From Stutzerimonas stutzeri (lineage in GTDB: Bacteria > Pseudomonadota > Gammaproteobacteria > Pseudomonadales > Pseudomonadaceae), in contig NZ_CP139348.1 of assembly GCF_038561965.1 (NCBI RefSeq), forward strand, positions 434,001 to 498,000: a DNA stretch of 64,000 bases, in the 5' to 3' direction. How positions within the stretch are numbered: position 1 is the first letter of the stretch; each line of letters begins with the position of its first letter. Shown in pieces: positions 18,630-27,294 of this stretch. The notes below the pieces were generated by a model. The model was not told the DNA's origin. It did not search any database and was given only the letters and a program-made list of their open reading frames with translations. The translations under genes and the position numbers were made by a program.

Positions 18630-19928
18630 ATGACTCACTTTGCGGCAATTGCACCGCCCTTTCTCAGTCATCTGCGCGCGTTCGAAGCCATCGCCTGGCA
18701 ACTGACGCGGCGGGGTCACCGCGTCACCTTCGTGCAGCAGACCGATGTCGCTGAGTTGCTGACATTGTCCCAGGCCGATTTCGTTGCTATCGGTACTCAG
18801 TCCCATCCGCCGGGGACCTTGGCTGCGGTGGTCCGTCGGGCCGCGCAACCGGGACCGTTCGGTATTCGCCGGGTCATCGCCGATATGGCCGCCAGCACCG
18901 AGCTGTTCTGCCGTGAGGGGCCGGCCGTATTGCGCTCGCTAGAGGTCGATGCCGTGCTGGCCGATCAGATGGAGCCGGCGGGCGCGCTGGTGGCCGAGCA
19001 TCTTGGCCTGCCGTTCGTCTCCGTCGCCTGTGCGCTGCCGTTCAACCGCGAACCGCTGGTGCCCTTGCCGGTGATGCCCTGGCGCTACCGGGCGACAGAC
19101 TGGGGCGAGCAGCTCAACCTGCACAGCAGTCGTGTTTACGACCATCTAATGCGCCTGCAGGCCGAGGTGATCGAGCGCTACTGTCAGGCGTTCGGCCTGG
19201 CGCCTCGTACGACCCTGAGCGAATGCATGTCGCCGCTGCTGCAGATCAGCCAAACGGTGACGGGATTCGACTTTCCGCGGCGCCAGCTTCCGGCGCATTT
19301 TCATGCTGTCGGGCCGTTGCGCCGCCCGCTGGAGAGCGAAGCCGAGCTGAACCTGCCGATCAATCCGGCGCGGCCTTTCGTCTTTGCCTCCCTGGGCACC
19401 TTGCAGGGTCATCGCTACGGGCTGCTGCGCAGTATCGCCCGTGCCTGCAAGCCCCTCGGTGTGCAACTGCTGATCGCCCATTGCGGCGGGTTGAACGCCG
19501 CACAAGCGGCGCGGCTGCATGAAGAGGGCGCGGATTGGGTGACCGATTTCGCAGCGCAGCGCGCGGCGTTGGCCAAGGCTTCCGTGGTTATCACCCATGC
19601 CGGACTGAATACCGTGCTCGATGCACTGGAGGCCGGTGTACCGATGCTGGCGCTGCCGATTGCCTTCGATCAGCCCGGCGTCGCGGCGCGTATCGAGCAT
19701 GCCGGCGTCGGCCTGCGGATTTCTCCGCGGTTGGCGCGTCCAGCGCGAATCAGCCAGGCGTTGGCGCGGCTGCTGGGCGATCCGGCGTTTCGCCAGCGGG
19801 CGGCGCAGCTTGGCGCAGAGGTGCGACAGGTCGGTGGTGCGGTGAGTGCCGCCGATCTGATCGAGGCCGCAATCGGCTGCGCTCAACAAATGCCCGGAGG
19901 TGGCCGGTGGCGCTTGATGCGGAGCTGA
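18630..19928 (+). CDS. crtX: Zeaxanthin glucosyltransferase CrtX
   Basis: A 432-residue GT1-family glycosyltransferase matching CrtX, including the N-terminus MTHFAAIAPPFLSHLRAFEA, the central DQMEPAGALVAEHLGLPF and a UDP-sugar-binding C-terminal domain with HAGLNTVLDALEAGVPMLAL. CrtX transfers glucose from UDP-glucose to the hydroxyls of zeaxanthin, giving mono- and diglucosides. It follows idi2 by 19 bp and its last 22 bases overlap crtY. The presence of crtX predicts a glycosylated end product rather than free zeaxanthin. Confidence 0.95.
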   Translation: MTHFAAIAPPFLSHLRAFEAIAWQLTRRGHRVTFVQQTDVAELLTLSQADFVAIGTQSHPPGTLAAVVRRAAQPGPFGIRRVIADMAASTELFCREGPAVLRSLEVDAVLADQMEPAGALVAEHLGLPFVSVACALPFNREPLVPLPVMPWRYRATDWGEQLNLHSSRVYDHLMRLQAEVIERYCQAFGLAPRTTLSECMSPLLQISQTVTGFDFPRRQLPAHFHAVGPLRRPLESEAELNLPINPARPFVFASLGTLQGHRYGLLRSIARACKPLGVQLLIAHCGGLNAAQAARLHEEGADWVTDFAAQRAALAKASVVITHAGLNTVLDALEAGVPMLALPIAFDQPGVAARIEHAGVGLRISPRLARPARISQALARLLGDPAFRQRAAQLGAEVRQVGGAVSAADLIEAAIGCAQQMPGGGRWRLMRS

Positions 19929-21076
19929 TCCTCGTCGGCGGTGGCCTGGCCAACGGACTGCTGGCACTGCGACTGCGCAAGCAGCGTCCCGATCTGCGCC
20001 TGTTACTGCTGGAACAAGGCGAAACCTTGGGTGGCAACCATACCTGGTCGTTTCATGAGCACGACCTGACGCCAGTCCAGCACCGTTGGCTGGAGCCCTT
20101 GGTGGGGTCCCGCTGGCCGGGCTACGAAGTGATCTTTCCGGACCTCAAACGGCGGCTGGACAGCGGTTACGCGAGTATTTTTTCCGAGCGTTTTCATCAG
20201 TACATGATGACCGAACTGAGTGGTGGCGTTCGGTTGAGCACGTCCGTTGTGGAGGTGCAGCCGCAGCAGGTGCGCCTGGCTTCGGGCGAAATGTTGCAGG
20301 CCGGCGCAGTGATCGATGGGCGCGGTGTGCGCCGTACCGATCAGTTGGCGCTGGGCTTTCAGAAATTCCTCGGTCAGGAACTGCGCCTGCAACAGCCACA
20401 CGGCCTGCGCGAGCCGATCATCATGGACGCCAGCGTCGCGCAGCAGGACGGCTACCGGTTCGTCTACGTGCTGCCGCTCAGCGTCGATACGCTGCTGATC
20501 GAGGATACCTATTACGCCGACGGCGACGCCGTGGCGCCTGAGACCTTGCGCGAAAACATCTATCACTACGCCAGTTCACGCGGCTGGGTGATCGCCGAAC
20601 TGTTGCGTGAGGAACATGGCGTGCTGCCCATCGTCTTGTCTGGAGACCTACCGGCCTTCTGGGACGAGGCGCGTGGCCTGCCGCAGACCGGCCTGTCAGC
20701 GGCCTTGTTCCATCCCACTACCGGCTACTCGTTGCCCGACGCGGTGCGTCTGGCCGATCACCTGATCGCGCTGGATCGCTGGGATGCGGCCAGCCTGTAC
20801 GAGGCAACGCGCAGCTACTCGTTGGCGCAGTGGCGCCAGCGCGGCTTTTTCCGCCTGCTCAATCGCATGCTGTTCATGGCCGGCCCGGCGGATCGCCGCT
20901 GGGCCGTGATGCAACGTTTCTACCGCCTGCGTGAACCGCTGATCCAGCGCTTCTACGCGGCCAATCTGACCACCTGGGACCGCTTGCGCATCGTCTCGGG
21001 TAAACCTCCCGTGCCGGTGGGCGAGGCGCTGCGTGCGCTCGCCGCTGGCAACCTGCACCACAAGGACAAGCGATGA
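19907..21076 (+). CDS. crtY: Lycopene beta-cyclase CrtY
   Basis: A 389-residue CrtY-type flavoprotein. The N-terminal FAD-binding motif is LILVGGGLANGLLALRL, followed by GGNHTWSFHEHDL, and the cyclase signature FLGQELRL lies mid-protein. It cyclises both ends of lycopene to beta-carotene without net redox change. The start is GTG at 19907, with GGAGG six bases upstream and inside the crtX end; the frame is open further upstream but that part is crtX in another frame. It overlaps crtI by ATGA, so crtX, crtY, crtI and crtB are probably translationally coupled. Confidence 0.95.
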   Translation: MALDAELILVGGGLANGLLALRLRKQRPDLRLLLLEQGETLGGNHTWSFHEHDLTPVQHRWLEPLVGSRWPGYEVIFPDLKRRLDSGYASIFSERFHQYMMTELSGGVRLSTSVVEVQPQQVRLASGEMLQAGAVIDGRGVRRTDQLALGFQKFLGQELRLQQPHGLREPIIMDASVAQQDGYRFVYVLPLSVDTLLIEDTYYADGDAVAPETLRENIYHYASSRGWVIAELLREEHGVLPIVLSGDLPAFWDEARGLPQTGLSAALFHPTTGYSLPDAVRLADHLIALDRWDAASLYEATRSYSLAQWRQRGFFRLLNRMLFMAGPADRRWAVMQRFYRLREPLIQRFYAANLTTWDRLRIVSGKPPVPVGEALRALAAGNLHHKDKR

Positions 21077-22593
21077 ACGAGCCAACAGGCGTTCGGCCCA
21101 AGCGGGCCGTGGTGATTGGTGCCGGTTTCGGCGGGCTGGCGCTGGCGATCCGTCTGCAGCGCAGCGGCGTACAGACCACTGTGCTGGAGAAGCGCGATAA
21201 GCCGGGTGGCCGCGCCTATGTCTATCACGACCAGGGTTTCACCTTCGATGCCGGGCCAACGGTGATCACCGACCCGCCCGCGCTCGATGAGCTGTTTACC
21301 GGTGCCGGCAAACGCATGGCCGATTACGTCGAGTTGCTGCCGGTCAGCCCCTTCTATCGGCTGTGCTGGGAAGACGGCCACAGCTTCGATTACGTCAATG
21401 ATCAGGCCGAGCTGGACAAGCAGATCCACGCGCTGAACCCCAAGGATGTGGCCGGCTACCAACGCTTTCTCGCCTATTCGCGCGCGGTGTACGAGGAGGG
21501 ATACGTCAAGCTTGGCACCGTACCTTTCCTCTCGTTTCGCAGCATGATCGGTGTCGCGCCACAGCTGGCCAAGCTGCAAGCCTGGCGCAACGTTTACAGC
21601 ATGGTCTCGAAATTCGTCGAGAGCGACCGGCTGCGGCAGGCCTTGTCCTTTCAATCCCTGCTGGTCGGCGGCAACCCGTTTGACACCTCGTCGATCTATG
21701 CCTTGATTCATGCCCTGGAGCGCCAAGGGGGGGTGTGGTTCCCGCGCGGCGGTACCGGTGCGCTGGTGCAGGGGATGGTCAAACTCTTCGAGGATCTGGG
21801 TGGCAAGCTGGAGCTCAATGCCGAGGTGGCGCGCATCGAACTGGCCGAAGGGCGAGTGAATGCGGTGATCACGCAGCAAGGGCGGCGATTCGACACCGAT
21901 GCGGTGGCCTCCAATGCCGATGTGGTCAATACCTACAAGCAGCTGCTCGGGCATGAGGCGCGCGGCCGCGACGAGGCCAAGCGGCTGAGCGGCAAGCGCT
22001 TTTCCATGTCGTTGTTCGTCATCCATTTCGGCCTCAAGCGCCGCCATGAGCACCTGCAGCACCATACGGTGTGTTTCGGCCCGCGCTACCGCGAGCTGAT
22101 CGACGAGATATTCAAGCGTGAAACCCTGGCCGACGATTTCTCCCTCTACCTGCATGCGCCCTGCGTGACCGATCCGTCGCTGGCGCCGGAAGGCTGCGCC
22201 AGCCACTACGTGCTGGCGCCGGTGCCGCATCTGGGTACGGCGGATATCGACTGGGCGGTGGAGGGGCCGAAATACCGCGACCGCATCTTCGAATACCTTG
22301 AGCGTCACTACATCCCGGGCCTGCGTGGTGATCTGGTTACTCATCGGATCTTCACGCCGCACGATTTCCGCGACGAGCTCAATGCCCATCTGGGTTCGGC
22401 GTTTTCGCTGGAACCGATCCTCACCCAGAGCGCCTGGTTCCGCCCGCATAACCGCGATGACGTGATTCCCAACCTCTATATCGTCGGCGCCGGCACCCAT
22501 CCGGGCGCAGGTGTTCCGGGCGTCGTGGGTTCAGCCAAGGCCACGGCAGGCCTGATGCTGGAGGACTTCATATTGAAGGAGCAGGCCGGATGA
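21073..22593 (+). CDS. crtI: Phytoene desaturase CrtI
   Basis: A 506-residue CrtI-type FAD-dependent desaturase making lycopene from phytoene in four steps. The dinucleotide motif VVIGAGFGGLALAIRLQ lies near the N-terminus, followed by KPGGRAYVYHDQGFTFDAGP. The C-terminal bacterial-type phytoene dehydrogenase signature is NLYIVGAGTHPGAGVPGVVG. Length and sequence match the enterobacterial CrtI closely. It overlaps crtY and crtB by 4 bp at each end. Confidence 0.97.
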   Translation: MNEPTGVRPKRAVVIGAGFGGLALAIRLQRSGVQTTVLEKRDKPGGRAYVYHDQGFTFDAGPTVITDPPALDELFTGAGKRMADYVELLPVSPFYRLCWEDGHSFDYVNDQAELDKQIHALNPKDVAGYQRFLAYSRAVYEEGYVKLGTVPFLSFRSMIGVAPQLAKLQAWRNVYSMVSKFVESDRLRQALSFQSLLVGGNPFDTSSIYALIHALERQGGVWFPRGGTGALVQGMVKLFEDLGGKLELNAEVARIELAEGRVNAVITQQGRRFDTDAVASNADVVNTYKQLLGHEARGRDEAKRLSGKRFSMSLFVIHFGLKRRHEHLQHHTVCFGPRYRELIDEIFKRETLADDFSLYLHAPCVTDPSLAPEGCASHYVLAPVPHLGTADIDWAVEGPKYRDRIFEYLERHYIPGLRGDLVTHRIFTPHDFRDELNAHLGSAFSLEPILTQSAWFRPHNRDDVIPNLYIVGAGTHPGAGVPGVVGSAKATAGLMLEDFILKEQAG

Positions 22594-23516
22594 ACGACAC
22601 GGTCATCAACCACTCGACCCAGGCGATCAACGTCGGCTCCAAGAGCTTCGCGGCGGCTGCAAAGCTGTTCGACGAGCGCACCCGCCAGAGCGCCGTGATG
22701 CTCTACGCCTGGTGCCGTCATTGCGATGATGTGATCGATGGGCAGACGCTGGGGCATGGTCAGGTCGAAGGTGATCGCTCCACCGGCGAGGCGCGACTGG
22801 CCGCGCTGGTCGAGCTGACCGAGCGCGCCTATGCTGATGAGCCGATGAGCGATCCGGCTTTCGCTGCGTTCCAGCAGGTGATCCAGCGCCACCAGATTCC
22901 GAGGGAATACCCGCTGGAGCACCTGGCCGGCTTTCGCATGGATGTCCATGATTATCAGTACCAGACCCTCGACGACACGTTGCTCTACTGCTACCGGGTC
23001 GCCGGTGTGGTGGGGTTGATGATGGCACGGGTGATGGGCGCCGAAGCGGAGCCGACCCTGGATCGCGCCTGTGATCTCGGCTTGGCCTTCCAGTTGACCA
23101 ACATCGCCCGTGACATCGTCGAGGATGCGCAGATCGGGCGAGTTTATTTGCCGGCTGAATGGCTGGCTGAAGTCGGCATTCCAGCTGATGAGGTTGCCTT
23201 GCCACAGCATCGTGCGGCGCTGGCACGGCTGGCGGCCCGACTGGTTGATCTCGCCGAACCCTACTACCAGTCGGCCTCCCAGGGGTTGCCGGATCTGCCG
23301 CTACGCTCGGCCTGGTCGATCGCCACCGCGCATGGGGTCTACCGGCAGATCGGCGTCGAAGTGAAAGCACGCGGTTCGGCGGCATGGGATTCGCGCGTCT
23401 CCACCAGCAAAGGGCAGAAGCTGCAGTTCCTGCTGGCCGGGGGCGTGCTGGCGCTGGCCTCGCGGCGGATGCAGGTCAGGCCGCGTCCTGACGATCTCTG
23501 GACGCGTCCTCGCTAG
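22590..23516 (+). CDS. crtB: Phytoene synthase CrtB
   Basis: A 308-residue head-to-head prenyl synthase joining two GGPP to phytoene. Both Mg-binding motifs are present: the DDVID of YAWCRHCDDVIDGQ and the DIVED of LTNIARDIVEDAQIGRVYLP. Last gene of the rightward crt operon. Its final 41 bases overlap the end of crtZ, which reads in the opposite direction, and I see no terminator between them. Confidence 0.97.
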   Translation: MNDTVINHSTQAINVGSKSFAAAAKLFDERTRQSAVMLYAWCRHCDDVIDGQTLGHGQVEGDRSTGEARLAALVELTERAYADEPMSDPAFAAFQQVIQRHQIPREYPLEHLAGFRMDVHDYQYQTLDDTLLYCYRVAGVVGLMMARVMGAEAEPTLDRACDLGLAFQLTNIARDIVEDAQIGRVYLPAEWLAEVGIPADEVALPQHRAALARLAARLVDLAEPYYQSASQGLPDLPLRSAWSIATAHGVYRQIGVEVKARGSAAWDSRVSTSKGQKLQFLLAGGVLALASRRMQVRPRPDDLWTRPR

Positions 23517-24003
23517 TACTCGCCTTGCGCAACGGCCCGTCGTGCAGTTCGCGCAGTTGCTGCTTGAGTACCGGCAATGGCGGCGCATAGAGGAAGCCGA
23601 AGGACACGCAACGTTCCTTGCCCTCCACCGCATGGTGCATGCGGTGTGCCTGATAGAGGCGCTTGAGATAGCCGTTGCGCGGCACGTAGCGCAGCGGCCA
23701 GCGATGATGGACCAGCCCATCATGGGCTACGAAGTAGAGAAAGCCGTAGGCCGTCATGCCGGCACCAATCCATTCCAGCGGGCCGTAGCCCGCCGTGCCC
23801 AATGCAATCAGCAGGATGGCGACGCCGGCAAACACCACCGCATACAGATCGTTCTTTTCGAACCAGCCGCTGCGCGGCTCGTGATGCGACTTGTGCCAGC
23901 CCCAACCCCAGCCGTGCATCACGTACTTGTGCGCCCACCAGGCGAACAGCTCCATGCCGGCCAGTGTGGCCAGAAAGACGAGCGTGTTGGTCAGTGGGCT
24001 CAT
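23476..24003 (-). CDS. crtZ: Beta-carotene hydroxylase CrtZ
   Basis: A 175-residue membrane di-iron hydroxylase of the fatty-acid-hydroxylase superfamily, the usual CrtZ length. The histidine clusters are visible: HKYVMH, HKSHH, and HDGLVHHRW with HRMHH. Three to four hydrophobic helices span the protein. It adds 3- and 3'-hydroxyls to beta-carotene to give zeaxanthin, the CrtX substrate. It is transcribed toward crtB and overlaps it tail to tail by 41 bp, the same convergent arrangement of crtB and crtZ as in Pantoea. Confidence 0.95.
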   Translation of the reverse strand: MSPLTNTLVFLATLAGMELFAWWAHKYVMHGWGWGWHKSHHEPRSGWFEKNDLYAVVFAGVAILLIALGTAGYGPLEWIGAGMTAYGFLYFVAHDGLVHHRWPLRYVPRNGYLKRLYQAHRMHHAVEGKERCVSFGFLYAPPLPVLKQQLRELHDGPLRKASTSEDASRDRQDAA

Positions 24004-24086
24004 TGCAGGCGTTCCGTGTGACGTCCGGTCGATTCTACGCCCCGTCGCGCATGCTCAGGCTTTGTCGCGACGGAGTGCACAATGAC

Positions 24087-25130
24087 TCAGGCCCGCCAGC
24101 CGGCCGCAAGTTCACGGGTCAGCTCGCCGGCAGGGACTTCCCGACAGCCGCTGACGTTCTGCCCGGCCCACAGTGGCGTGAAGTGATCCAAGCCCTGCTT
24201 TTCCGCCTGGGCGCGCAGCGCGCCGATGGCATTGCCCGCCAGTGGGAAGGGCGGCACGCCTTCGGGCAGTGGGCCGAGCTCGCGCATGATGCGGTTGACG
24301 ATGCCACGGGCCGGGCGGCCGCTGAACAGGGTGGTCAGCGCGGTATGCGCCGCTTGAGGGCTCTTCAAGGCGGCGCGATGCAGCGGGTTGGTACGGCTTT
24401 CCGGGCACAGCAGGTAGGCGGTGCCGAGTTGCACGCCGGCCGCGCCAAGTATCTGCGCCGCAGTCACGCCCTGCGCATCGGCAATGCCGCCGGCGGCGAC
24501 CACTGGCACGTCGAGCGCGGCAACCAGTTGTGGCAGCAGGGCGAAGGTGCCGAGCTGGGTAGTCAGGCCTTCGTCGAGAAACACCCCGCGGTGGCCGCCG
24601 GCTTCCAGGCCCTGGGCAATCACCAGATCGACGCCGTGCTGCTGCAGCCAGAGGCCTTCGGCGACCGTCGTTGCGCTGGAGGCGATCTTTGCTCCGGTGC
24701 CTCGGGCGCGTTGCAGTAGGTCGGGCGTCGGCAAGCCGAAGTGGAAGCTGACCAGGGCCGGCTTGTGCCGCTCCAGCACCTCGGCCATCGCTGCATCGAA
24801 AGGCTGGCGGGTGGCGCCGGCCGGAATGCTTGCCGGGTCGATGTCGAACTCGGCGAAGAACGGCACCAGCATCCGGTGCCAGGCGTCGATGGTCGCGGGG
24901 TTTGCGGCAGGCGTCTGGTGGCAGAAGAAGTTGACGTTGTAGGGGCGGTCGGTCAGCGCCTCGATGGCGGTCAGCTCGACGTCCAGCGCCTCGGCATTGA
25001 GCATGCCAGCCGGGATCGAGCCCAGCCCGCCGGCCTCGCAGACCGCGGCGGCCAGCTGGTGATTCTGCGCACCGGCCATAGGCGCCTGGATGATCGGGTG
25101 CTCGATGCCGAAGAGATCGCGCAGGTCCAT
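24087..25130 (-). CDS. Nitronate monooxygenase (2-nitropropane dioxygenase family)
   Basis: A 347-residue FMN-dependent TIM-barrel protein. The N-terminal motif GIEHPIIQAPMAGAQNHQLA, the AGGLGSIPAGML loop and the FMN-phosphate motif VVAAGGIADAQGVTAAQILGA are typical of the NMO family, which oxidises alkyl nitronates such as propionate 3-nitronate. The start MDLRDLFGIEHP at 25130 has GGAG eight bases upstream; a longer frame to 25205 has no support. It stands alone between crtZ and rlmJ. Enoyl-ACP reductase FabK is a distant relative but less likely by context. Confidence 0.88.
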   Translation of the reverse strand: MDLRDLFGIEHPIIQAPMAGAQNHQLAAAVCEAGGLGSIPAGMLNAEALDVELTAIEALTDRPYNVNFFCHQTPAANPATIDAWHRMLVPFFAEFDIDPASIPAGATRQPFDAAMAEVLERHKPALVSFHFGLPTPDLLQRARGTGAKIASSATTVAEGLWLQQHGVDLVIAQGLEAGGHRGVFLDEGLTTQLGTFALLPQLVAALDVPVVAAGGIADAQGVTAAQILGAAGVQLGTAYLLCPESRTNPLHRAALKSPQAAHTALTTLFSGRPARGIVNRIMRELGPLPEGVPPFPLAGNAIGALRAQAEKQGLDHFTPLWAGQNVSGCREVPAGELTRELAAGWRA

Positions 25131-25264
25131 GAGGTCAACTCCGTTCGTTCGTCGTGGGCGCCACTGTAGCCCCTGTCGGCGGTCGGGGAAAACGACGCTG
25201 GTCATGCCGGACCTGCGCAGCGCAGGGCGGACAGGTAAACTGCGCGGCTCTCGAGGAGGATCAG

Positions 25265-26104
25265 ATGAACTACCGCCACGCCTTCCATGCCGGCAACCAC
25301 GCCGACGTGTTCAAACACCTGGTTCTGAGCCGGATCTTCGCCCTGCTGTCGCGCAAGGAGGCACCGTTCGCCTACCTCGACAGCCATGCTGGCGTCGGCC
25401 TGTACGACCTGGCCGGCGACCAGGCCAGTCGCACTGGCGAGTGGTTGCAGGGCATTGCGCGCATCTGGCAGGCGGAAGCACGTCCGGCGCTGCTCGATGA
25501 CTACCTCGGCGTGATTCGCCAGCTCAATCTGGATGGGGCGCTGCGCTATTACCCCGGCTCGCCCGAGCTGGCGCGACAACTGACCCGCGAGCAGGATCGT
25601 CTGCAGCTCAACGAAAAGCATCCCGAGGACGGCGCGCTGCTCAAGGACAACATGACCGGCGACCGCCGCGTGGCCGTGCACCGCGGCGAGGGCTGGCATG
25701 TGCCGCGGGCGCTGATGCCGACGCAGGAAAAGCGCGTGGTGCTGCTGATCGATCCGCCGTTCGAGCAGGCCGATGAGCTGAGCCGCTGCGTGACGGCAAT
25801 TAAGGAAGCGCTCGGGCGCATGCGCCAGACCATCGGCGTGATCTGGTACCCGATCAAGGACGAACGCCAACTCAAGCGCTTCTATCAGGACCTCGCCCGC
25901 AGTGGCGCGCCCAAGTTGCTGCGCGCCGAACTGTTCGTCCACCCAGCCGACGACGCCAGCCGCCTGAGCGGTTCGGGCCTGGCCATCATCAATCCGCCGT
26001 GGGGGCTGGAGGAAGAACTGCGCGAGCTGTTGCCATGGCTGGCCGAGCAGCTGGCGCAAAGCCAGAGCAGCTGGCGCCTGGACTGGCTGATCGAAGAGAT
26101 TTGA
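25265..26104 (+). CDS. rlmJ: 23S rRNA (adenine(2030)-N6)-methyltransferase RlmJ
   Basis: A 279-residue RlmJ (YhiR) methyltransferase. The N-terminus MNYRHAFHAGNHADVFKHLVL is highly conserved, a SAM site lies in YLDSHAGVGLYDL, and the amino-methyltransferase motif DPPF is in VLLIDPPFEQADE. It methylates N6 of A2030 in 23S rRNA. ATG 25265 has a GAGGAG ribosome site. Single-gene unit. Confidence 0.95.
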   Translation: MNYRHAFHAGNHADVFKHLVLSRIFALLSRKEAPFAYLDSHAGVGLYDLAGDQASRTGEWLQGIARIWQAEARPALLDDYLGVIRQLNLDGALRYYPGSPELARQLTREQDRLQLNEKHPEDGALLKDNMTGDRRVAVHRGEGWHVPRALMPTQEKRVVLLIDPPFEQADELSRCVTAIKEALGRMRQTIGVIWYPIKDERQLKRFYQDLARSGAPKLLRAELFVHPADDASRLSGSGLAIINPPWGLEEELRELLPWLAEQLAQSQSSWRLDWLIEEI

Positions 26105-26112
26105 CCAGCACG

Positions 26113-26214
26113 GGATCGCCACCCGTTGGATCGCCACCCGGTGGATCGGTAAAGCGCGATCCACCCACGCAGACGCCGGGGTTCGTAGGGTGGATGTCGC
26201 TTTTCACATCCACC
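26113..26214. repeat. GGTGGATC-type short palindromic repeats
   Basis: Between the convergent rlmJ and srkA genes lies a cluster of repeats. A 15-bp unit beginning GGATCGCCACCCG occurs at 26113 and 26128, with a partial third start at 26143. Two hairpins with the same geometry follow, each a 9-bp perfect stem and an 8-nt loop: 26140-26165 (GGTGGATCG/CGATCCACC) and 26189-26214 (GGTGGATGT/ACATCCACC). The shared GGTGGAT core suggests REP-type or MITE-derived sequence. Either hairpin could also stop transcription, but no T-run follows. Confidence 0.65.
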
Positions 26215-26248
26215 GTCACAGGGCCGCAGTCGCGCCGCTTGGCCGTCC

Positions 26249-27223
26249 TCAGAACAACCTGAGCGGCTCTTCCTGCAGTGCCGACATCTGCTCGCGCAGG
26301 ATCAGCACCTGGTCGCCCCAGTAACGCTCGCTGCCGAACCAGGGAAAGCTCATCGGAAAGGCCGGGTCATCCCAGCGGCGCGCGAGCCAGGCGCTGTAGT
26401 GCATCAGCCGCAGCGCGCGCAGCGCCTCGATCAGCGGCAGCTCGCGCGGGGCGAAATCGTGGAATTCGTTGTAGCCGTCGACCAGTTCGGCCAGCTGACC
26501 CAGACGTTCATGGCGCTCGCCGGCCAGCATCATCCATAGATCCTGCACTGACGCGCCCATGCGGCAATCGTCGAGGTCGACCAGATAGAAGGCATCGTCG
26601 CGGGCGAGGATGTTGCCTGGGTGGCAATCGCCATGCAGGCGGATCGGCGTGAAGTTCGTGCTGGCGAAGACGTCCTCGACCCGCTTGAGCAGGTCCCGCG
26701 CCACCGACTCATAGGCGGGGAGCAGACTTTTGGGTACGAAGCCGCCGTTCAGCACGGTATTCAGCGAGTCGTGACCGAAGTTCTGCACCGCCAGGGTTTC
26801 GCGGTGCTCGAACGGTCGGCTCGCGCCCACCGCATGCATGCGCCCCAACAATTGGCCGAGGCGATAGAGTTGGTCGAGGTTGCCCGGTTCCGGCGCGCGG
26901 CCGCCACGGCGAGGGAAGAGGGCGAAGCGGAAGCCCGCATGCTCGAACAGCGTCGAGCCGTCACGCTCCAGCGGCGCCACCACCGGCACCTCGTGTTCGG
27001 CCAGTTCCAGGCTGAATTGATGCTCCTCGAGAATCGCCTCGTTGCTCCAGCGACCGGGCCGGTAGAACTTGGCGATCAGTGGTGTTTCGTCTTCGATGCC
27101 CACCTGATAGACGCGGTTCTCGTAGCTATTGAGCGCCAGCACGCGGGCATCGCTGAGATAACCGATGCTTTCCACGGCGTCGAGGACCAGGTCCGGCGTG
27201 AGTGTGTCGAAGGGATGGGACAT
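26249..27223 (-). CDS. srkA: Stress response kinase A (YihE family)
   Basis: A 324-residue SrkA/YihE protein kinase of the aminoglycoside-phosphotransferase fold. N-lobe LALNSYENRVYQVGIEDE and IAKFYRPGRW; the catalytic loop is LHGDCHPGNIL and the metal-binding Asp lies in FYLVDLDDCRMG. In E. coli it is a Ser/Thr kinase that counters stress-induced cell death downstream of Cpx. Single gene on the minus strand; its PAO1 counterpart (PA0486, from memory) lies near the comF and bio genes, as here. Confidence 0.92.
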   Translation of the reverse strand: MSHPFDTLTPDLVLDAVESIGYLSDARVLALNSYENRVYQVGIEDETPLIAKFYRPGRWSNEAILEEHQFSLELAEHEVPVVAPLERDGSTLFEHAGFRFALFPRRGGRAPEPGNLDQLYRLGQLLGRMHAVGASRPFEHRETLAVQNFGHDSLNTVLNGGFVPKSLLPAYESVARDLLKRVEDVFASTNFTPIRLHGDCHPGNILARDDAFYLVDLDDCRMGASVQDLWMMLAGERHERLGQLAELVDGYNEFHDFAPRELPLIEALRALRLMHYSAWLARRWDDPAFPMSFPWFGSERYWGDQVLILREQMSALQEEPLRLF

Positions 27224-27294
27224 GACCGGCTCCGCAGGATGGGCCGATCAGTGTATTGCACCGGGGCTTTTAAACAACCGCGCGTCCGCCGTGA

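Noticed and set aside
20953..22500. 515-residue open frame antisense to crtI
   Set aside because: crtI has full family motifs on the other strand; the antisense product has none.
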